The notes: generated by a model not told the origin, from the sequence alone. A stretch of DNA of 64,000 bases from Pseudomonas prosekii (GCF_900105155.1 NZ_LT629762.1:5465501-5529500), one strand, 5' to 3'. Positions 49,888 to 59,347 are shown, counted from the first letter of the stretch. A program made the numbers and translations.

Positions 49888-52449
49888 ATGAATTCCAATG
49901 TTGCCGCGTTGAACAAACTGCAAACGCTGATCGTGATCGGCAATGGCATGGTCGGACATCATTGTGTCGAACAACTGATCGAGCGCGGAGCGCTGGCGGA
50001 CTATCGGCTGCACGTCTTCAGCGAGGAGCCGATGCGTGCCTACGACCGCGTGCATCTTTCCGAGTATTTCACCGGCCGCGATGCCGAATCGCTGGCGCTG
50101 TCGGATGCGTCGCTGTACCAGACGCCGGGCGTCACGCTGCACTTGGGCGTGCCGATTCTGCAGATTGATCGCGAGCGCCGCGAGGTGATTACCGCGCAGG
50201 GTTGCGTGGCCTACGACAAGTTGGTGTTGGCCACCGGTTCGTACCCGTTTGTGCCGCCGATTGACGGCGCCGAAGGTGACTCGCGGCTGGTCTATCGCAC
50301 GCTCGAAGACCTCGACGCCATCCGTGCGGCAGCGGCCAATGCGCGGCGCGGAGTGGTGGTCGGCGGTGGTTTGCTGGGTCTGGAAGCGGCCAATGCCCTC
50401 AAGAGCCTGGGGCTGGAAGCGCACGTGGTCGAGTTCGCCCCACGCTTGATGCCGGTGCAACTGGATGACTTCGGCGGTCTGGCACTGAAGGCGCAAATCG
50501 AGCGACTGGGCGTCGGTGTGCACCTGTCCCGCGCCACGCAGTCGATCAGCGCTGGCGAGGATTACCGCTACCGGATGAATTTTGCCAATGACGAATTCCT
50601 CGAAACCGACCTGATTGTGTTCTCCGCCGGGATCCGTGCGCAGGATGCGTTGGCCCGCGACTGCGCGTTGGACATCGGGCCGCGCGGCGGCGTGGTGATC
50701 AACGACGAATGCCTCAGCAGCGACCCGAACATTTACGCCATCGGCGAATGCGCGGCGTGGAACGGCAGCCTGTTCGGCCTCGTTGCGCCGGGTTACCAAA
50801 TGGCCCGCGGGGTTGCCGCTCAGTTATGCAAGCAGGGCGCCGAGCCGTTCCTTGGCGCGGACATGTCGACCAAACTCAAATTGCTCGGCGTTGACGTCGG
50901 TTCGATCGGCGATGCCCACGCCCACACGCCGGGCGCGCGCAGCTATCAGTTCATCGACGAAGCGAGCGCCAGCTACCGGCGTCTGGTAGTCGATGCCAGC
51001 GGAAAACACGTGATCGGCGCGGTGCTGGTCGGCGATAACAGCTACTACGACACGCTGCTGCAATACCTGCAGAACGCGATTGCCTTGCCAGCGGAACCGG
51101 CCAGTCTGATCCTGCCGTCGTCCGGAGGCGCGCCGACCCTCGGCCCCGGCGCACTGCCGCAAAGCGCTACTGTCTGCTCGTGCCACAACGTCAGCAAAGG
51201 CTCGATCTGTTCCGCAATTGACGGCGGCTGCACCGACCTCGGCTTGCTCAAAGCGCAGACCAAGGCCGGCACCGGTTGCGGCGGATGCGCCGGGCTGCTC
51301 AAGCAAGTTTTCGAGCACGAGTTGATTGCCCGTGGCGTCAGCGTCGACAAAAGCCTGTGCGAACATTTCGCCTACACGCGTCAGGAACTCTATGCGCTGG
51401 TGCGCGTTGAGGGCGTGCTCACCTTCGAAGAATTGCTCGCCAAACACGGGCGTGGCCACACCGGTTGCGACGTGTGCAAACCGGCGGTGGGCTCGATTCT
51501 CGCGTCTTGCTGGAACCAGCCGATCATGGACGCGTCGCTGGTGCCGTTGCAGGACACCAACGACACTTTCATGGCCAACATGCAGAAAAACGGCACGTAT
51601 TCGGTGGTGCCGCGCATCCCCGGCGGCGAGATCACCGCCGACAAACTGATCGCGATTGGCGTGGTGGCGAAAAAGTACGACCTCTACACCAAGATCACCG
51701 GCGGCCAGCGCATCGACCTGTTCGGCGCGCAGTTGCATGAATTGCCGGAGATCTGGAGCGAGCTGATCGAAGCCGGTTTCGAAACCGGCCACGCTTACGG
51801 CAAATCCACGCGCACGGTGAAATCCTGCGTCGGCAGCACCTGGTGCCGTTACGGTGTGCAGGACAGCGTGAAAATGGCCCTGCTGATCGAAGACCGCTAC
51901 AAAGGCCTGCGCTCGCCGCACAAACTCAAATTCGCCGTGTCCGGTTGCACCCGTGAATGCGCCGAAGCGCAGAGCAAAGACGTCGGCGTGATTGCTACCG
52001 AAAAGGGCTGGAACCTTTACATCTCCGGCAACGGCGGCATGCGTCCGCGTCATGCCGAGCTGTTCGCCACCGACCTCGACGATGACACGCTGATCCGCTA
52101 CATCGACCGTTTCCTGATGTTCTACATCCGCACCGCCGACAAATTGCAGCGCACCTCGGTGTGGCGCGAGAGCCTGGAGGGCGGTCTGGATTTCCTCAAA
52201 GAAGTAATCATCGAAGACAGCCTCGGGCTCGGCGCCGAACTTGAAGCGCAGATGCAGTTGGTCGTCGATCGCTACGAATGCGAATGGGCCAACGCCCTCA
52301 AAGACCCGGAAAAACTCAAGCGCTTCCGCACCTTCGTCAACGATAAACGCCCGGACCCGGACATCCATTTTGTTCAGGAACGCGGCCAACGGCGCCCGAT
52401 CATGGCCGCCGAACTCAACCTGATTCCGCTCACCGAGGAGATTGCCTGA
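49888..52449 (+). CDS. nirB: NAD(P)H nitrite reductase large subunit
   Basis: An 853-residue assimilatory nitrite reductase subunit that reduces nitrite to ammonium. An N-terminal FAD/NAD(P) reductase module covers about 1-340; a BFD-like [2Fe-2S] region starts with CSCHNVSKGSIC near 430; the sirohaem-[4Fe-4S] core follows, with CVGSTWCRYG near 647 and CTREC near 687. ATG 49888 has AAGGG upstream. The ATG of nirD overlaps its stop. Expression is probably controlled by the sigma-54-type promoter and the ANTAR-type leader, diverging from nasA. Confidence 0.96.
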   Translation: MNSNVAALNKLQTLIVIGNGMVGHHCVEQLIERGALADYRLHVFSEEPMRAYDRVHLSEYFTGRDAESLALSDASLYQTPGVTLHLGVPILQIDRERREVITAQGCVAYDKLVLATGSYPFVPPIDGAEGDSRLVYRTLEDLDAIRAAAANARRGVVVGGGLLGLEAANALKSLGLEAHVVEFAPRLMPVQLDDFGGLALKAQIERLGVGVHLSRATQSISAGEDYRYRMNFANDEFLETDLIVFSAGIRAQDALARDCALDIGPRGGVVINDECLSSDPNIYAIGECAAWNGSLFGLVAPGYQMARGVAAQLCKQGAEPFLGADMSTKLKLLGVDVGSIGDAHAHTPGARSYQFIDEASASYRRLVVDASGKHVIGAVLVGDNSYYDTLLQYLQNAIALPAEPASLILPSSGGAPTLGPGALPQSATVCSCHNVSKGSICSAIDGGCTDLGLLKAQTKAGTGCGGCAGLLKQVFEHELIARGVSVDKSLCEHFAYTRQELYALVRVEGVLTFEELLAKHGRGHTGCDVCKPAVGSILASCWNQPIMDASLVPLQDTNDTFMANMQKNGTYSVVPRIPGGEITADKLIAIGVVAKKYDLYTKITGGQRIDLFGAQLHELPEIWSELIEAGFETGHAYGKSTRTVKSCVGSTWCRYGVQDSVKMALLIEDRYKGLRSPHKLKFAVSGCTRECAEAQSKDVGVIATEKGWNLYISGNGGMRPRHAELFATDLDDDTLIRYIDRFLMFYIRTADKLQRTSVWRESLEGGLDFLKEVIIEDSLGLGAELEAQMQLVVDRYECEWANALKDPEKLKRFRTFVNDKRPDPDIHFVQERGQRRPIMAAELNLIPLTEEIA

Positions 52450-52835
52450 TGAGCCTTTCCATCCCCCAACGGGCACCCGCCATCGGCACCGCCGCCACTT
52501 GGCAACCGGTCTGCGAACAACAAGACCTGGTGAGCAATTCCGGCGTCGTGATCTGGCTCGACGGCGCGCAAGTGGCGCTGTTCTACTTGCCGGACGCCGA
52601 GGGCAAAACCCTCTACGCCATCGACAACCACGATCCGCAATCCGGGGCGAATGTGATCGGGCGCGGCTTGATCGGCAACATCAAGGGTGATCTGGTGGTC
52701 GCCTCGCCGATCTACAAACAGCACTTTCGCCTCGAGGACGGCCGTTGCCTGGAATACCCGCAGCAACGCTTGCGTGTCTGGCCGGTGCGGTTGCAGGGTG
52801 GTGTGGTTGAGATCGGACCTCTGCAGACTCGCTAA
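52449..52835 (+). CDS. nirD: nitrite reductase small subunit
   Basis: A 128-residue Rieske-fold small subunit of assimilatory nitrite reductase. VCEQQDLVSNSGVVIWLDG and YAIDNHDPQSGANVIGRGLIG show the fold, but the Rieske Cys/His ligands are missing, as in other NirD proteins. Its start overlaps the nirB stop (TGATG), giving coupled translation. A REP element follows the gene. Confidence 0.93.
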   Translation: MSLSIPQRAPAIGTAATWQPVCEQQDLVSNSGVVIWLDGAQVALFYLPDAEGKTLYAIDNHDPQSGANVIGRGLIGNIKGDLVVASPIYKQHFRLEDGRCLEYPQQRLRVWPVRLQGGVVEIGPLQTR

Positions 52836-52856
52836 GATTTGCCGGCGTGAATTGCA

Positions 52857-52888
52857 CTGTGGCTAGGGGGCAAGCCCCCTCACCACAG
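52857..52888. repeat. REP palindrome
   Basis: CTGTGG then GGGGGCAAGCCCCC then CCACAG; 22 bp after nirD. Confidence 0.85.
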
Positions 52889-53015
52889 GGTTTCTCTTAG
52901 CTATTACCTGACCATTCGTTCAATCGATAGTGAACATCACAAATAGCGAGTTCTGGTTTTTTAGCATCGGAGGAGGATGGCGACATACCGATTTCGCTTC
53001 TGAAGGAACTGCGCG

Positions 53016-53687
53016 ATGAGAATTTCAACTGTCCTGGCCCTTGTCGCTGCACTCAGCGGCGGTTTCGCCGCCACCGCCCCGGTTTATGCTGCCGAGCCGC
53101 AAACCTGCCATTTCCTGCCCGTTGGCGGCAGCAACGCCAGCCTGCAACACGGCCAGTCGGTCGGCGTGCTGTATAGCGAAAACACCGTCAACACCCTGCA
53201 ATACCTGGAGAACTACCACAGCGTCGCGGTCAACGGCAGCAAGAATCCCGCGCTCGATTCGCGCATCAGCAACGCCTTCGTCAAAAGCTCCGACCCAACA
53301 CTGGCGATCAACTGGCTGATGGGGTCGCTGCAAAAACAATTTGCCTCGGTGACCGTCTACGACAACCTCGACGCACTGGTGCAAGCGCACCCGGACGTGG
53401 TGGTGATGCTCGACACTTACAGCCGGCTGGTGAGCAAGCGCAATGACCAGGTCGAAGCGCGTTTCCTCGCCAAATTCTACGACGCCGACCTGCAATACAT
53501 CGGCAAGGCTGAAGGCGCCCGCGCCGAGCAAATGCCTTCAGTCTGGGTCCACGGCAAAGCGGTACCCGAGATCGCCGCGCAGATTGATCAGCAAACCGAG
53601 TTGCAAGTGAACGCGTTGAAGCAGTTCGATGCGTCGCTCAAGGCGTTAGTGACGGCGGGGAGTGTGGCGCGGGTGGCGAGCAACTGA
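53016..53687 (+). CDS. periplasmic protein of unknown function
   Basis: A 223-residue exported protein. The signal peptide MRISTVLALVAALSGGFAAT precedes a mature part with a VGVLYSENTVNTLQYLENY segment, a basic-acidic core, VDALVQAHPDVVVMLDTYSRL, and a C-terminal amphipathic helix (NALKQFDASLKALVTAGSVA). No family recognised. It follows nirD on the same strand, 180 bp away across a REP element, so is probably separate. The context gives no function. Confidence 0.75.
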   Translation: MRISTVLALVAALSGGFAATAPVYAAEPQTCHFLPVGGSNASLQHGQSVGVLYSENTVNTLQYLENYHSVAVNGSKNPALDSRISNAFVKSSDPTLAINWLMGSLQKQFASVTVYDNLDALVQAHPDVVVMLDTYSRLVSKRNDQVEARFLAKFYDADLQYIGKAEGARAEQMPSVWVHGKAVPEIAAQIDQQTELQVNALKQFDASLKALVTAGSVARVASN

Positions 53688-53695
53688 ACACTGGC

Positions 53696-54589
53696 TCATC
53701 GGCCCGCAGCGGTTTCGAGGGCTGTGGCTAAATGGCTCACGACGTGTGCCTCAACGATGCCTTGGTCAGCGTCCTCGAGAAACACCGCGCAGGTCGCGGT
53801 GTTTTCATGTTCGGCGCAGTGATGAACCGCCACCACGCTGCCCGGTCCACTGCCGGTATGTCCGCTTAAAACGCGCCCGCCGCGCACCGGCCCTTGCATC
53901 AACCCGAGGCCGTAGCCTGGCGCTATCCATGGTCGACCGGCGATTGGCCCGCCGAGCGGGTAGGCGGTTTGCATTTGGTTGCGCAGGGACGGACCGAGCA
54001 GTCCACCTGTCATCAGGCGTTCCAGGCACAAGGCTGCATCCTTCAACGAACCGACCAGCAAACCGTGATAAACCCAGCCTGGGTGGTACGCAGCAGCGCT
54101 GCCCATGCGCACGTTTTTCAACGCTTCCGGGGTCGTCGCCAGGCTCACGTTTGATAAGCCGAGCGGCGCGAAAACTCGCTGGATCAATGCCTGTTCCAGC
54201 GATAGATCGCACAAACGCGTGATCAGCCTCGACACATACAGATAGCCAACATTTGAATAGCCCCAGCCGGCTCCCGGGCCATAGCGCAGCCGGCCGGCAT
54301 CAAGGCGTTGGAGCATTTCATCGGCCGACCACGGGACGTCATTTCGCGCCACGGCCGCGTGGTAATCGGCCAGCTCGCCGTAGTCCGCCAGACCGGCCTC
54401 ATGCCGGAGCAACTGGCGCAAAGTGAACGGACCTTCCGGCAGCACCTCGTCGAGATCGATCACGCCGTCACGCACCAAAGTCAGCGCCGCAGCGGCGAGC
54501 AGCGTTTTGGTAAAACTCCACCACGGCACGATGGCGTCGGGCTGTTCGCCAGCGCTTGGTGAACCGTTTGAAACCAGGGAAAAAAGCAT
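53696..54589 (-). CDS. serine hydrolase, beta-lactamase/esterase (class C) family
   Basis: A 297-residue penicillin-binding-protein-like hydrolase. The catalytic S-x-x-K is Ser25-Lys28 (WWSFTKTLL), and the Y-x-N triad follows at Tyr111-Asn113 (GWGYSNVGY); the third box is HTGSGPGSVV near the end. There is no signal peptide, so it is likely a cytosolic esterase, lactamase or peptidase of the family, not a classical beta-lactamase. An in-frame TTG at 54634 would add 15 residues; the start is uncertain. Convergent with the unknown periplasmic gene. Confidence 0.85.
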   Translation of the reverse strand: MLFSLVSNGSPSAGEQPDAIVPWWSFTKTLLAAAALTLVRDGVIDLDEVLPEGPFTLRQLLRHEAGLADYGELADYHAAVARNDVPWSADEMLQRLDAGRLRYGPGAGWGYSNVGYLYVSRLITRLCDLSLEQALIQRVFAPLGLSNVSLATTPEALKNVRMGSAAAYHPGWVYHGLLVGSLKDAALCLERLMTGGLLGPSLRNQMQTAYPLGGPIAGRPWIAPGYGLGLMQGPVRGGRVLSGHTGSGPGSVVAVHHCAEHENTATCAVFLEDADQGIVEAHVVSHLATALETAAGR

Positions 54590-54734
54590 GGTGTGTGGCT
54601 CGAGGGCAGGGCGGCGCGTTTGCGTGAGGCGCAAGTCTGCCAGAAAGTCTTTGCTGTTTGTGTTCGTTGCGGACTTTGGCTAATCTCGCCCTACGTTGCA
54701 AAACCCGCACTAACCCGCATAAAAAGGCACAACC

Positions 54735-55520
54735 ATGCACGCGGCAATCGAGCTTCCTTCTCTGCGCCGGCAGAAAATCCTGCTGATTCTTGAGCGAGAC
54801 GGCAAAGTTATGGCTTCCGAGCTGAGTCAGCATTTCGCCGTTTCCGAAGACACCATCCGCCGCGATCTCGCGGAGCTGGACAGCGCCGGGCTGGTGCAGC
54901 GCGTGCACGGCGGGGCGTTGCCGCGACCGAAAGACACCGGCAAGGACTTTTTCACCCGTGTCAGCGAAACCGATGAGGTGAAAGCCCGCCTGGCGCAACT
55001 GGCTGCGGGGTACGTGAAGAATGGCCAGATTGTGATGTTCGACTCTGGCTCGACGACGTTGCAGATCGCGCGTTCGTTGCCTTCGGACATTGCTATAACA
55101 GCGGTCACGGCCTCGCCGATGATCGCGATTACCCTCGCGGAGTATCCGGGCATCAAGGTGATTCTGGCCGGCGGCCAGATTAATCCGTCGACACTGGCAG
55201 TGAGTGGGCACGAGACTTTGCGGTTGTTGCAGGGGATCAAGGCTGACCTGCTGTTTACCGGGGTTTGCGCGATTCATCCCGAGGTCGGCATCAGCTCTCT
55301 GCACTTCGATGAAGTACCGGTGAAACTGGCAATGCTCGACAGCGCCGCGCACGTGGTGGCGGTGACCACGGCGGACAAACTCGGCGCGGTCGAGCCGTTC
55401 GTGGTGGCGCCGTGCGCGCGTATCCACACGCTGATCACCGAGCACACCATGGCCTCCGGCAACATCGAGGACTACCGCAAACTCGGGATCGAAGTGGTGC
55501 AGATGACCGCTGCAGATTAA
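54735..55520 (+). CDS. DeoR/GlpR-family transcriptional regulator
   Basis: A 261-residue repressor: N-terminal winged helix-turn-helix (RRQKILLILERDGKVMASELSQHFAVSEDTIRRDLAEL) with the family signature VSEDTIRRDL, then a phosphosugar-binding domain of the ISOCOT-type fold (VMFDSGSTTLQIARSL and LFTGVCAIHPEVGIS). It probably senses a sugar phosphate; the target genes are not next to it. It diverges from the serine hydrolase; a weak ribosome binding site precedes the ATG. Confidence 0.92.
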   Translation: MHAAIELPSLRRQKILLILERDGKVMASELSQHFAVSEDTIRRDLAELDSAGLVQRVHGGALPRPKDTGKDFFTRVSETDEVKARLAQLAAGYVKNGQIVMFDSGSTTLQIARSLPSDIAITAVTASPMIAITLAEYPGIKVILAGGQINPSTLAVSGHETLRLLQGIKADLLFTGVCAIHPEVGISSLHFDEVPVKLAMLDSAAHVVAVTTADKLGAVEPFVVAPCARIHTLITEHTMASGNIEDYRKLGIEVVQMTAAD

Positions 55521-55540
55521 CGCCCAACCCAATCTCCGCC

Positions 55541-55814
55541 CCCACAGGGGATAGAGTTGGCCATAGATTTCGGGTACCACACAAACCCTGTAGGAGCTGA
55601 GCTTGCTCGCGAAAGCGGTGGGTCAAATTGCATTGATGGCGGCTGACACACCGCTATCGCGAGCAAGCTCGCTCCCACAGGGGATGTAGGGTTGGCCATA
55701 GATTTCAGGTATCCCCCAAACCCTGTAGGAGCTGAGCTTGCTCGCGAAGGCGGTGTGTCAGGTTGATTTGATGGCGGCTGACACACCGCTATCGCGAGCA
55801 AGCATCGCTCCCAC
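55541..55814. repeat. two tandem ~135-bp REP-bearing units
   Basis: Each unit contains a REP pair: TAGGAGCTGAGCTTGCTCGC on one side and CGCGAGCAAGCTCGCTCCCA on the other, plus the shared spacer GTTGGCCATAGATTTC. Units begin at CCCACAG 55541 and 55674, so a BIME has been duplicated. Confidence 0.85.
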
Positions 55815-55823
55815 GAAGCCCAA

Positions 55824-56675
55824 TCATTGCGCGCCGAACATTGCGGTCCAATAAATCCCGCTGTCGCTCTTGGGGTCTACCGCGTACGCCGCGCCCAGTT
55901 CCTTGAACTGCGGGTTCATCAGGTTGGCGCAATGCCCCGGACTGCCAATCCAGCCGTCCACCACTTTGCGAATGGTGTCTTGGCCGGCGGCGATGTTTTC
56001 GCCGATTTGCTGGTAGCTGTAACCGGCCAGTTCCGCGCGGTCACCCGGGGTGCCGCCGTTGCGGTCCTTGTGGTCGAAGTAATTGTTGTTGGCCATGTCC
56101 CGACTGTGCGCTTCGGCGGCGCCGCCGAGTATTGCGTTCCAGGCCAGCGGCGTGGTTGCGGCGAACGCCTGGCCGCCGCACTGACGCGGTTGCGCGCGCG
56201 CCGCATTGAGCAGTTCCAGCAACTTTTGCCCCTCGGCCGCCGCATCGCCCAGACGTGCACTCAACAACGGACGCGCGAGCACAATCCGCCATTCGCGACC
56301 CTCGCGGCTGACCCCGACGTCGATGTATTGCGGATTCAGCACCACCTGGCAAAAGCTTTCCTGCACCGCTTGCATCGCCGATTGCGCATCGCGCGGCCCG
56401 GAAAGGGTAATCGCCTGCACATTGACCATCGGGTATTTGGCTTGCGACATCGCTTGTTGCAAGTCGATGTTGTGTGTCGCCGACAACACCAGGCGCGGGT
56501 CCGACGCCAGTGGTGGCAACTCCGGCGAGGCTTGCCCGCCGCAACGCTGCACCTGGCTGCGATAGGCGTTGATCGACTGCACCAGTTGCGTTTCTTCGGT
56601 GGCGAACGCTGCGCCAGCAAACGTCAGCCCCGACGACAACGCCGCAACACCCACAGCAAATGATAAAACGCGCAT
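55824..56675 (-). CDS. CAP/SCP-domain exported protein
   Basis: A 283-residue envelope or secreted protein. The signal peptide (ends about AFA, residue 25) is followed by a CAP domain in the second half. LLELLNAARAQPRQCGGQAFA opens the domain, and SRDMANNNYFDHKDRNG, GENIAAGQDTIRKVVDGWIGSPGHCANLMNPQFKELG carry the CAP motifs. The first half repeats a similar QSINAYRSQVQRCGGQA segment, suggesting an internal, degenerate second copy. Function unknown; CAP proteins are diverse. ATG 56675 with AAGGGGG upstream. It diverges from the SleB-type gene at 56828. Confidence 0.9.
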   Translation of the reverse strand: MRVLSFAVGVAALSSGLTFAGAAFATEETQLVQSINAYRSQVQRCGGQASPELPPLASDPRLVLSATHNIDLQQAMSQAKYPMVNVQAITLSGPRDAQSAMQAVQESFCQVVLNPQYIDVGVSREGREWRIVLARPLLSARLGDAAAEGQKLLELLNAARAQPRQCGGQAFAATTPLAWNAILGGAAEAHSRDMANNNYFDHKDRNGGTPGDRAELAGYSYQQIGENIAAGQDTIRKVVDGWIGSPGHCANLMNPQFKELGAAYAVDPKSDSGIYWTAMFGAQ

Positions 56676-56827
56676 GAAAATCCCCCTTGAACGGACTGCG
56701 CCCATGATGCTCGATTTCGTCGTGGGAAGGGCACTGGGTTTTTGCGGTTACTGGTCGATCTTTTTGAACAATTTGCCGTCTACACTGTAGCCAAGTCGCC
56801 TGCCGACGCCTGAAGAGCCCGCCCATC

Positions 56828-57451
56828 ATGCGTTTCCCCTGGATAGCCACTTGCCTCGCCCTGAGCTTTTTTGCCGGCCAGGTGTTCGCTGACGATCAGG
56901 AGCAAAAAAAGGAAGTGGCCGTGGACAAGGCCCAGGTTCTGGAAGAAAAAGCCGCCGACAAGGGCGCTGCAGCCCCGGCGCCGAAGAAAGCCGAGACCAT
57001 CACCCAATCCGAAGTTCAGGCCGTCGACCCGGCTGGCACCGCGCCGCTGGACGAAACCATCACGTGCCTGGCGCGCAGTATTTATTGGGAAGCGAAGGGC
57101 AAGGACAGCGCCGACATGGAAGCCGTGGCCAATGTAGTGATGAATCGCCTCGGTCATCCGGGCTTTCCGGACACGGTCTGCGGGATCGTCAAACAAGGCT
57201 CAGAACGCCACGCCTGCCAGTTTTCGTGGTGGTGCGACGGCCGTGCAGACAGCGTGCAGGAAGACCGGCCTTATGCGCTGGCCAAGGAAATCGCGCGCAA
57301 GGCACTCAACAAACAACTGCCGGATCGAACCCACGGCGCGATGTATTTCCATGACCGTTCGGTGAAACCGGACTGGACACAGGAATACGTGCGCACCGCG
57401 CGAATCGGCCGGTTCATGTTTTACAAACCGCGTGGCGGTTCAGCGAAATAG
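56828..57451 (+). CDS. cell-wall hydrolase, SleB family
   Basis: A 207-residue exported protein. The signal peptide MRFPWIATCLALSFFAGQVFA precedes a Lys/Glu/Ala-rich linker, then the Hydrolase_2 (SleB) domain: TCLARSIYWEAKGKDSADMEAVANVVMNRLGHPGFPDTVCGIVKQ, with the putative catalytic Glu in YWEAKG, and CQFSWWCDG. This domain cleaves peptidoglycan in spore germination proteins; in Gram-negatives its role in the envelope is less defined. It lies close to the CAP gene but on the opposite strand. Confidence 0.9.
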   Translation: MRFPWIATCLALSFFAGQVFADDQEQKKEVAVDKAQVLEEKAADKGAAAPAPKKAETITQSEVQAVDPAGTAPLDETITCLARSIYWEAKGKDSADMEAVANVVMNRLGHPGFPDTVCGIVKQGSERHACQFSWWCDGRADSVQEDRPYALAKEIARKALNKQLPDRTHGAMYFHDRSVKPDWTQEYVRTARIGRFMFYKPRGGSAK

Positions 57452-57455
57452 TGTT

Positions 57456-57524
57456 TCAGGCGTGACTGAGGGCAATCGCGAAAGACACCACGATCATGCA
57501 GGCGATGGCCAGATTGAAGTTCAT
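57456..57524 (-). CDS. possible 22-residue single-pass peptide
   Basis: ATG at 57524 reads MNFNLAIACMIVVSFAIALSHA and stops at 57456. It is short and wholly hydrophobic with a polar end, like small membrane proteins. No ribosome binding site is visible, so it may be chance. Confidence 0.22.
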   Translation of the reverse strand: MNFNLAIACMIVVSFAIALSHA

Positions 57525-57893
57525 CAGGAGTAAGTCCGGTCTGTAAAAAGTGTCGCCATCGTGAACAGATCAGCGGCGAATGAAAAATTCGCTTTTGTGA
57601 TTTGAATGATCGAGACAAATGATGTTTGGGTTAGAGGGAAATGTGCGTTGACTGGGAGATCGCGTTCGCGAGCAGGCTCACTCCTACAGGGAATCTCTGT
57701 CAGCCGCACAGTTTGTGTTCATAGCAGACAAACCCCCAACCGCGCCGTTCACCGAAATAAACAAAAATCCCAAGATCAGCACAGATCAAAAATGTAGGAG
57801 TGAGCCTGCTCGCGATGGGGCCTCCAGATCCAACATCACTGTCGGCCGAAACACCGCTTTCGCAAACAGGCCCATTCCCACAGGTGTTCGCGC
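57525..57893. other. non-coding stretch with REP pair
   Basis: No supportable gene. It holds two inverted REP elements (57665-57687, 57794-57816) and a decayed third one near 57859. Confidence 0.6.
57665..57816. repeat. pair of inverted REP elements
   Basis: TTCGCGAGCAGGCTCACTCC at 57665-57687 and its reverse complement at 57794-57816, about 106 bp apart. Confidence 0.85.
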
Positions 57894-58592
57894 TTACAGT
57901 TCCTGACCAAGGAAAATCAGCGTATTGCCATGCGCTTCAGCCGCTGCGCGTTGGTTGTAGCTGTCACGGTGCGAGCAGTTGAAGCCGTGCTCGGCTTCCG
58001 GGTACACGACAATTTCAACGTTGTCGTTGCTGTCGAAACGCTCGGCGATTTGCTCGACGGCTTCCAGCGGAATGTGGCTGTCGGCTTCACCGAAGTGCAT
58101 CAGAAACGGCACGTCGATCTGGTCGGCGCGGTCGAGTTGGTTCTGAATGCCGCCGCCATAGTAGGAGACCGCCACGTCGACCAGACCATTGGCGGCGGTG
58201 TTGTAGGAGAGCATGCCGCCGAAGCAATAACCGATCGAAGCAATGCCGCCGTCCAGGCCCGGCTGGGCTTTCAGCGCTTCGATGGTCAGTTTGATGTCGT
58301 CCTGCGCTTTGCCGACATCGGTGGCGTTCATCAGCTCAACGGCTTTTTTCCAGCCCGCTTCGTCATAGCTCAGCTCGATGCGCGGACCGCTGCGCCAGAA
58401 CAGATCCGGCGCGATCACCAGATAACCGTCGGCAGCGTATTGCTCGACGACCGAGCGGATGTGTTCGTTGACGCCGAAAATCTCCTGGATCAACACAATC
58501 CCCGGACCCTTTTGGGTATGCGGTATCGCCAGGTAAGCACCGAATTTACCTTCGGGGCTGTCGATCTCGATCCATTGGGTGGTCACGCTCAT
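57894..58592 (-). CDS. dienelactone hydrolase-family protein
   Basis: A 232-residue alpha/beta hydrolase of the dienelactone hydrolase type. The Cys nucleophile sits in IGYCFGGML, the acid residue is in HFGEADSHIP, and the catalytic His in EAEHGFNCSHRDSY. QEIFGVNEHIRSVVEQYAADGYLVIAPDLFWRS is the family N-terminal pattern. In catechol pathways these open the lactone ring, but stand-alone members take varied esters and lactones. It is next to a DoxX gene on the same strand (80 bp upstream), a possible operon. Confidence 0.93.
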   Translation of the reverse strand: MSVTTQWIEIDSPEGKFGAYLAIPHTQKGPGIVLIQEIFGVNEHIRSVVEQYAADGYLVIAPDLFWRSGPRIELSYDEAGWKKAVELMNATDVGKAQDDIKLTIEALKAQPGLDGGIASIGYCFGGMLSYNTAANGLVDVAVSYYGGGIQNQLDRADQIDVPFLMHFGEADSHIPLEAVEQIAERFDSNDNVEIVVYPEAEHGFNCSHRDSYNQRAAAEAHGNTLIFLGQEL

Positions 58593-58672
58593 GGGTGGCT
58601 CCTGTTGTCTTGCAAATGTGGTTGAAAGTGTGGGTGCACCTGTGGGGAAGCGCAGCTTATCGCGATGGTATG

Positions 58673-59185
58673 TCAGTTGCTGCGGCGCCAGAACAGCCGT
58701 GCCAGCAAGGCATCCAGACTGAGCTTGCCAGCGCCGCAGAGCAACAGCGGCATCAGGGCGGCAAGGTAAATCAACGGCAGTTTGAAGTTGCCATGTCCTT
58801 TGTTACTGATGGCATAGCCTTGGGCAAGTTCACTCAATGTAGACCAATCGGCCGGCCAATGAACAGCCGCCGTCGCCACCACCGTCACCACCATCAGACT
58901 GATTGCCGACAGCCGTGTGCCGAGGCCGACCAGCAAGGCGAGAGCGCAAATCAGCTCGGCCCACATCGACAATTCCCAGTTCAGCGTGGCCGGCAATTGG
59001 TTGAACGGGAATGGAAAAGCATCCTGAATATCCGCGAACCAGTTCTGGCCGTTCCATTTTTCCAGGCCTGATTCAAAAAACTCCCACGCCAGAAACACCC
59101 GCAGCGTCAGCGGCGCGACCCAGCTGCCTGCGCGGTCGAGGTTCAGGTGCAGGCCTTTGACGGCAGAGGAAATTGCAGTGTTCAT
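58673..59185 (-). CDS. DoxX-family membrane protein
   Basis: A 170-residue inner-membrane protein with four hydrophobic helices: [27 protein letters not shown] opens it, [20 protein letters not shown] and [16 protein letters not shown] follow, and [26 protein letters not shown] closes it. DoxX/DoxD-type proteins are associated with quinone or thiosulfate redox in some organisms, but most are unassigned. GGAGAT precedes ATG 59185; longer frames upstream are rejected. It may be cotranscribed with the dienelactone hydrolase. Confidence 0.9.
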   Translation of the reverse strand: MNTAISSAVKGLHLNLDRAGSWVAPLTLRVFLAWEFFESGLEKWNGQNWFADIQDAFPFPFNQLPATLNWELSMWAELICALALLVGLGTRLSAISLMVVTVVATAAVHWPADWSTLSELAQGYAISNKGHGNFKLPLIYLAALMPLLLCGAGKLSLDALLARLFWRRSN

Positions 59186-59347
59186 GGCTTGATCTCCGTT
59201 CGATGCTTGGATTTTTTGATGAATCGACCAGCACATTTGATCAAGCGGCTGTATCTGCGATGTGTCATTGCGGCGAGGTTTCAGGCTGGAGGTGTATCGA
59301 AAACGCGGCTGTACACATTGCAATACAAGCCCACCCGATAAGCCCAT

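Noticed and set aside
55541..57816. CRISPR array
   Set aside because: The repeated units are REP palindromes of unequal spacing in inverted pairs, not regularly spaced direct repeats with unique spacers.
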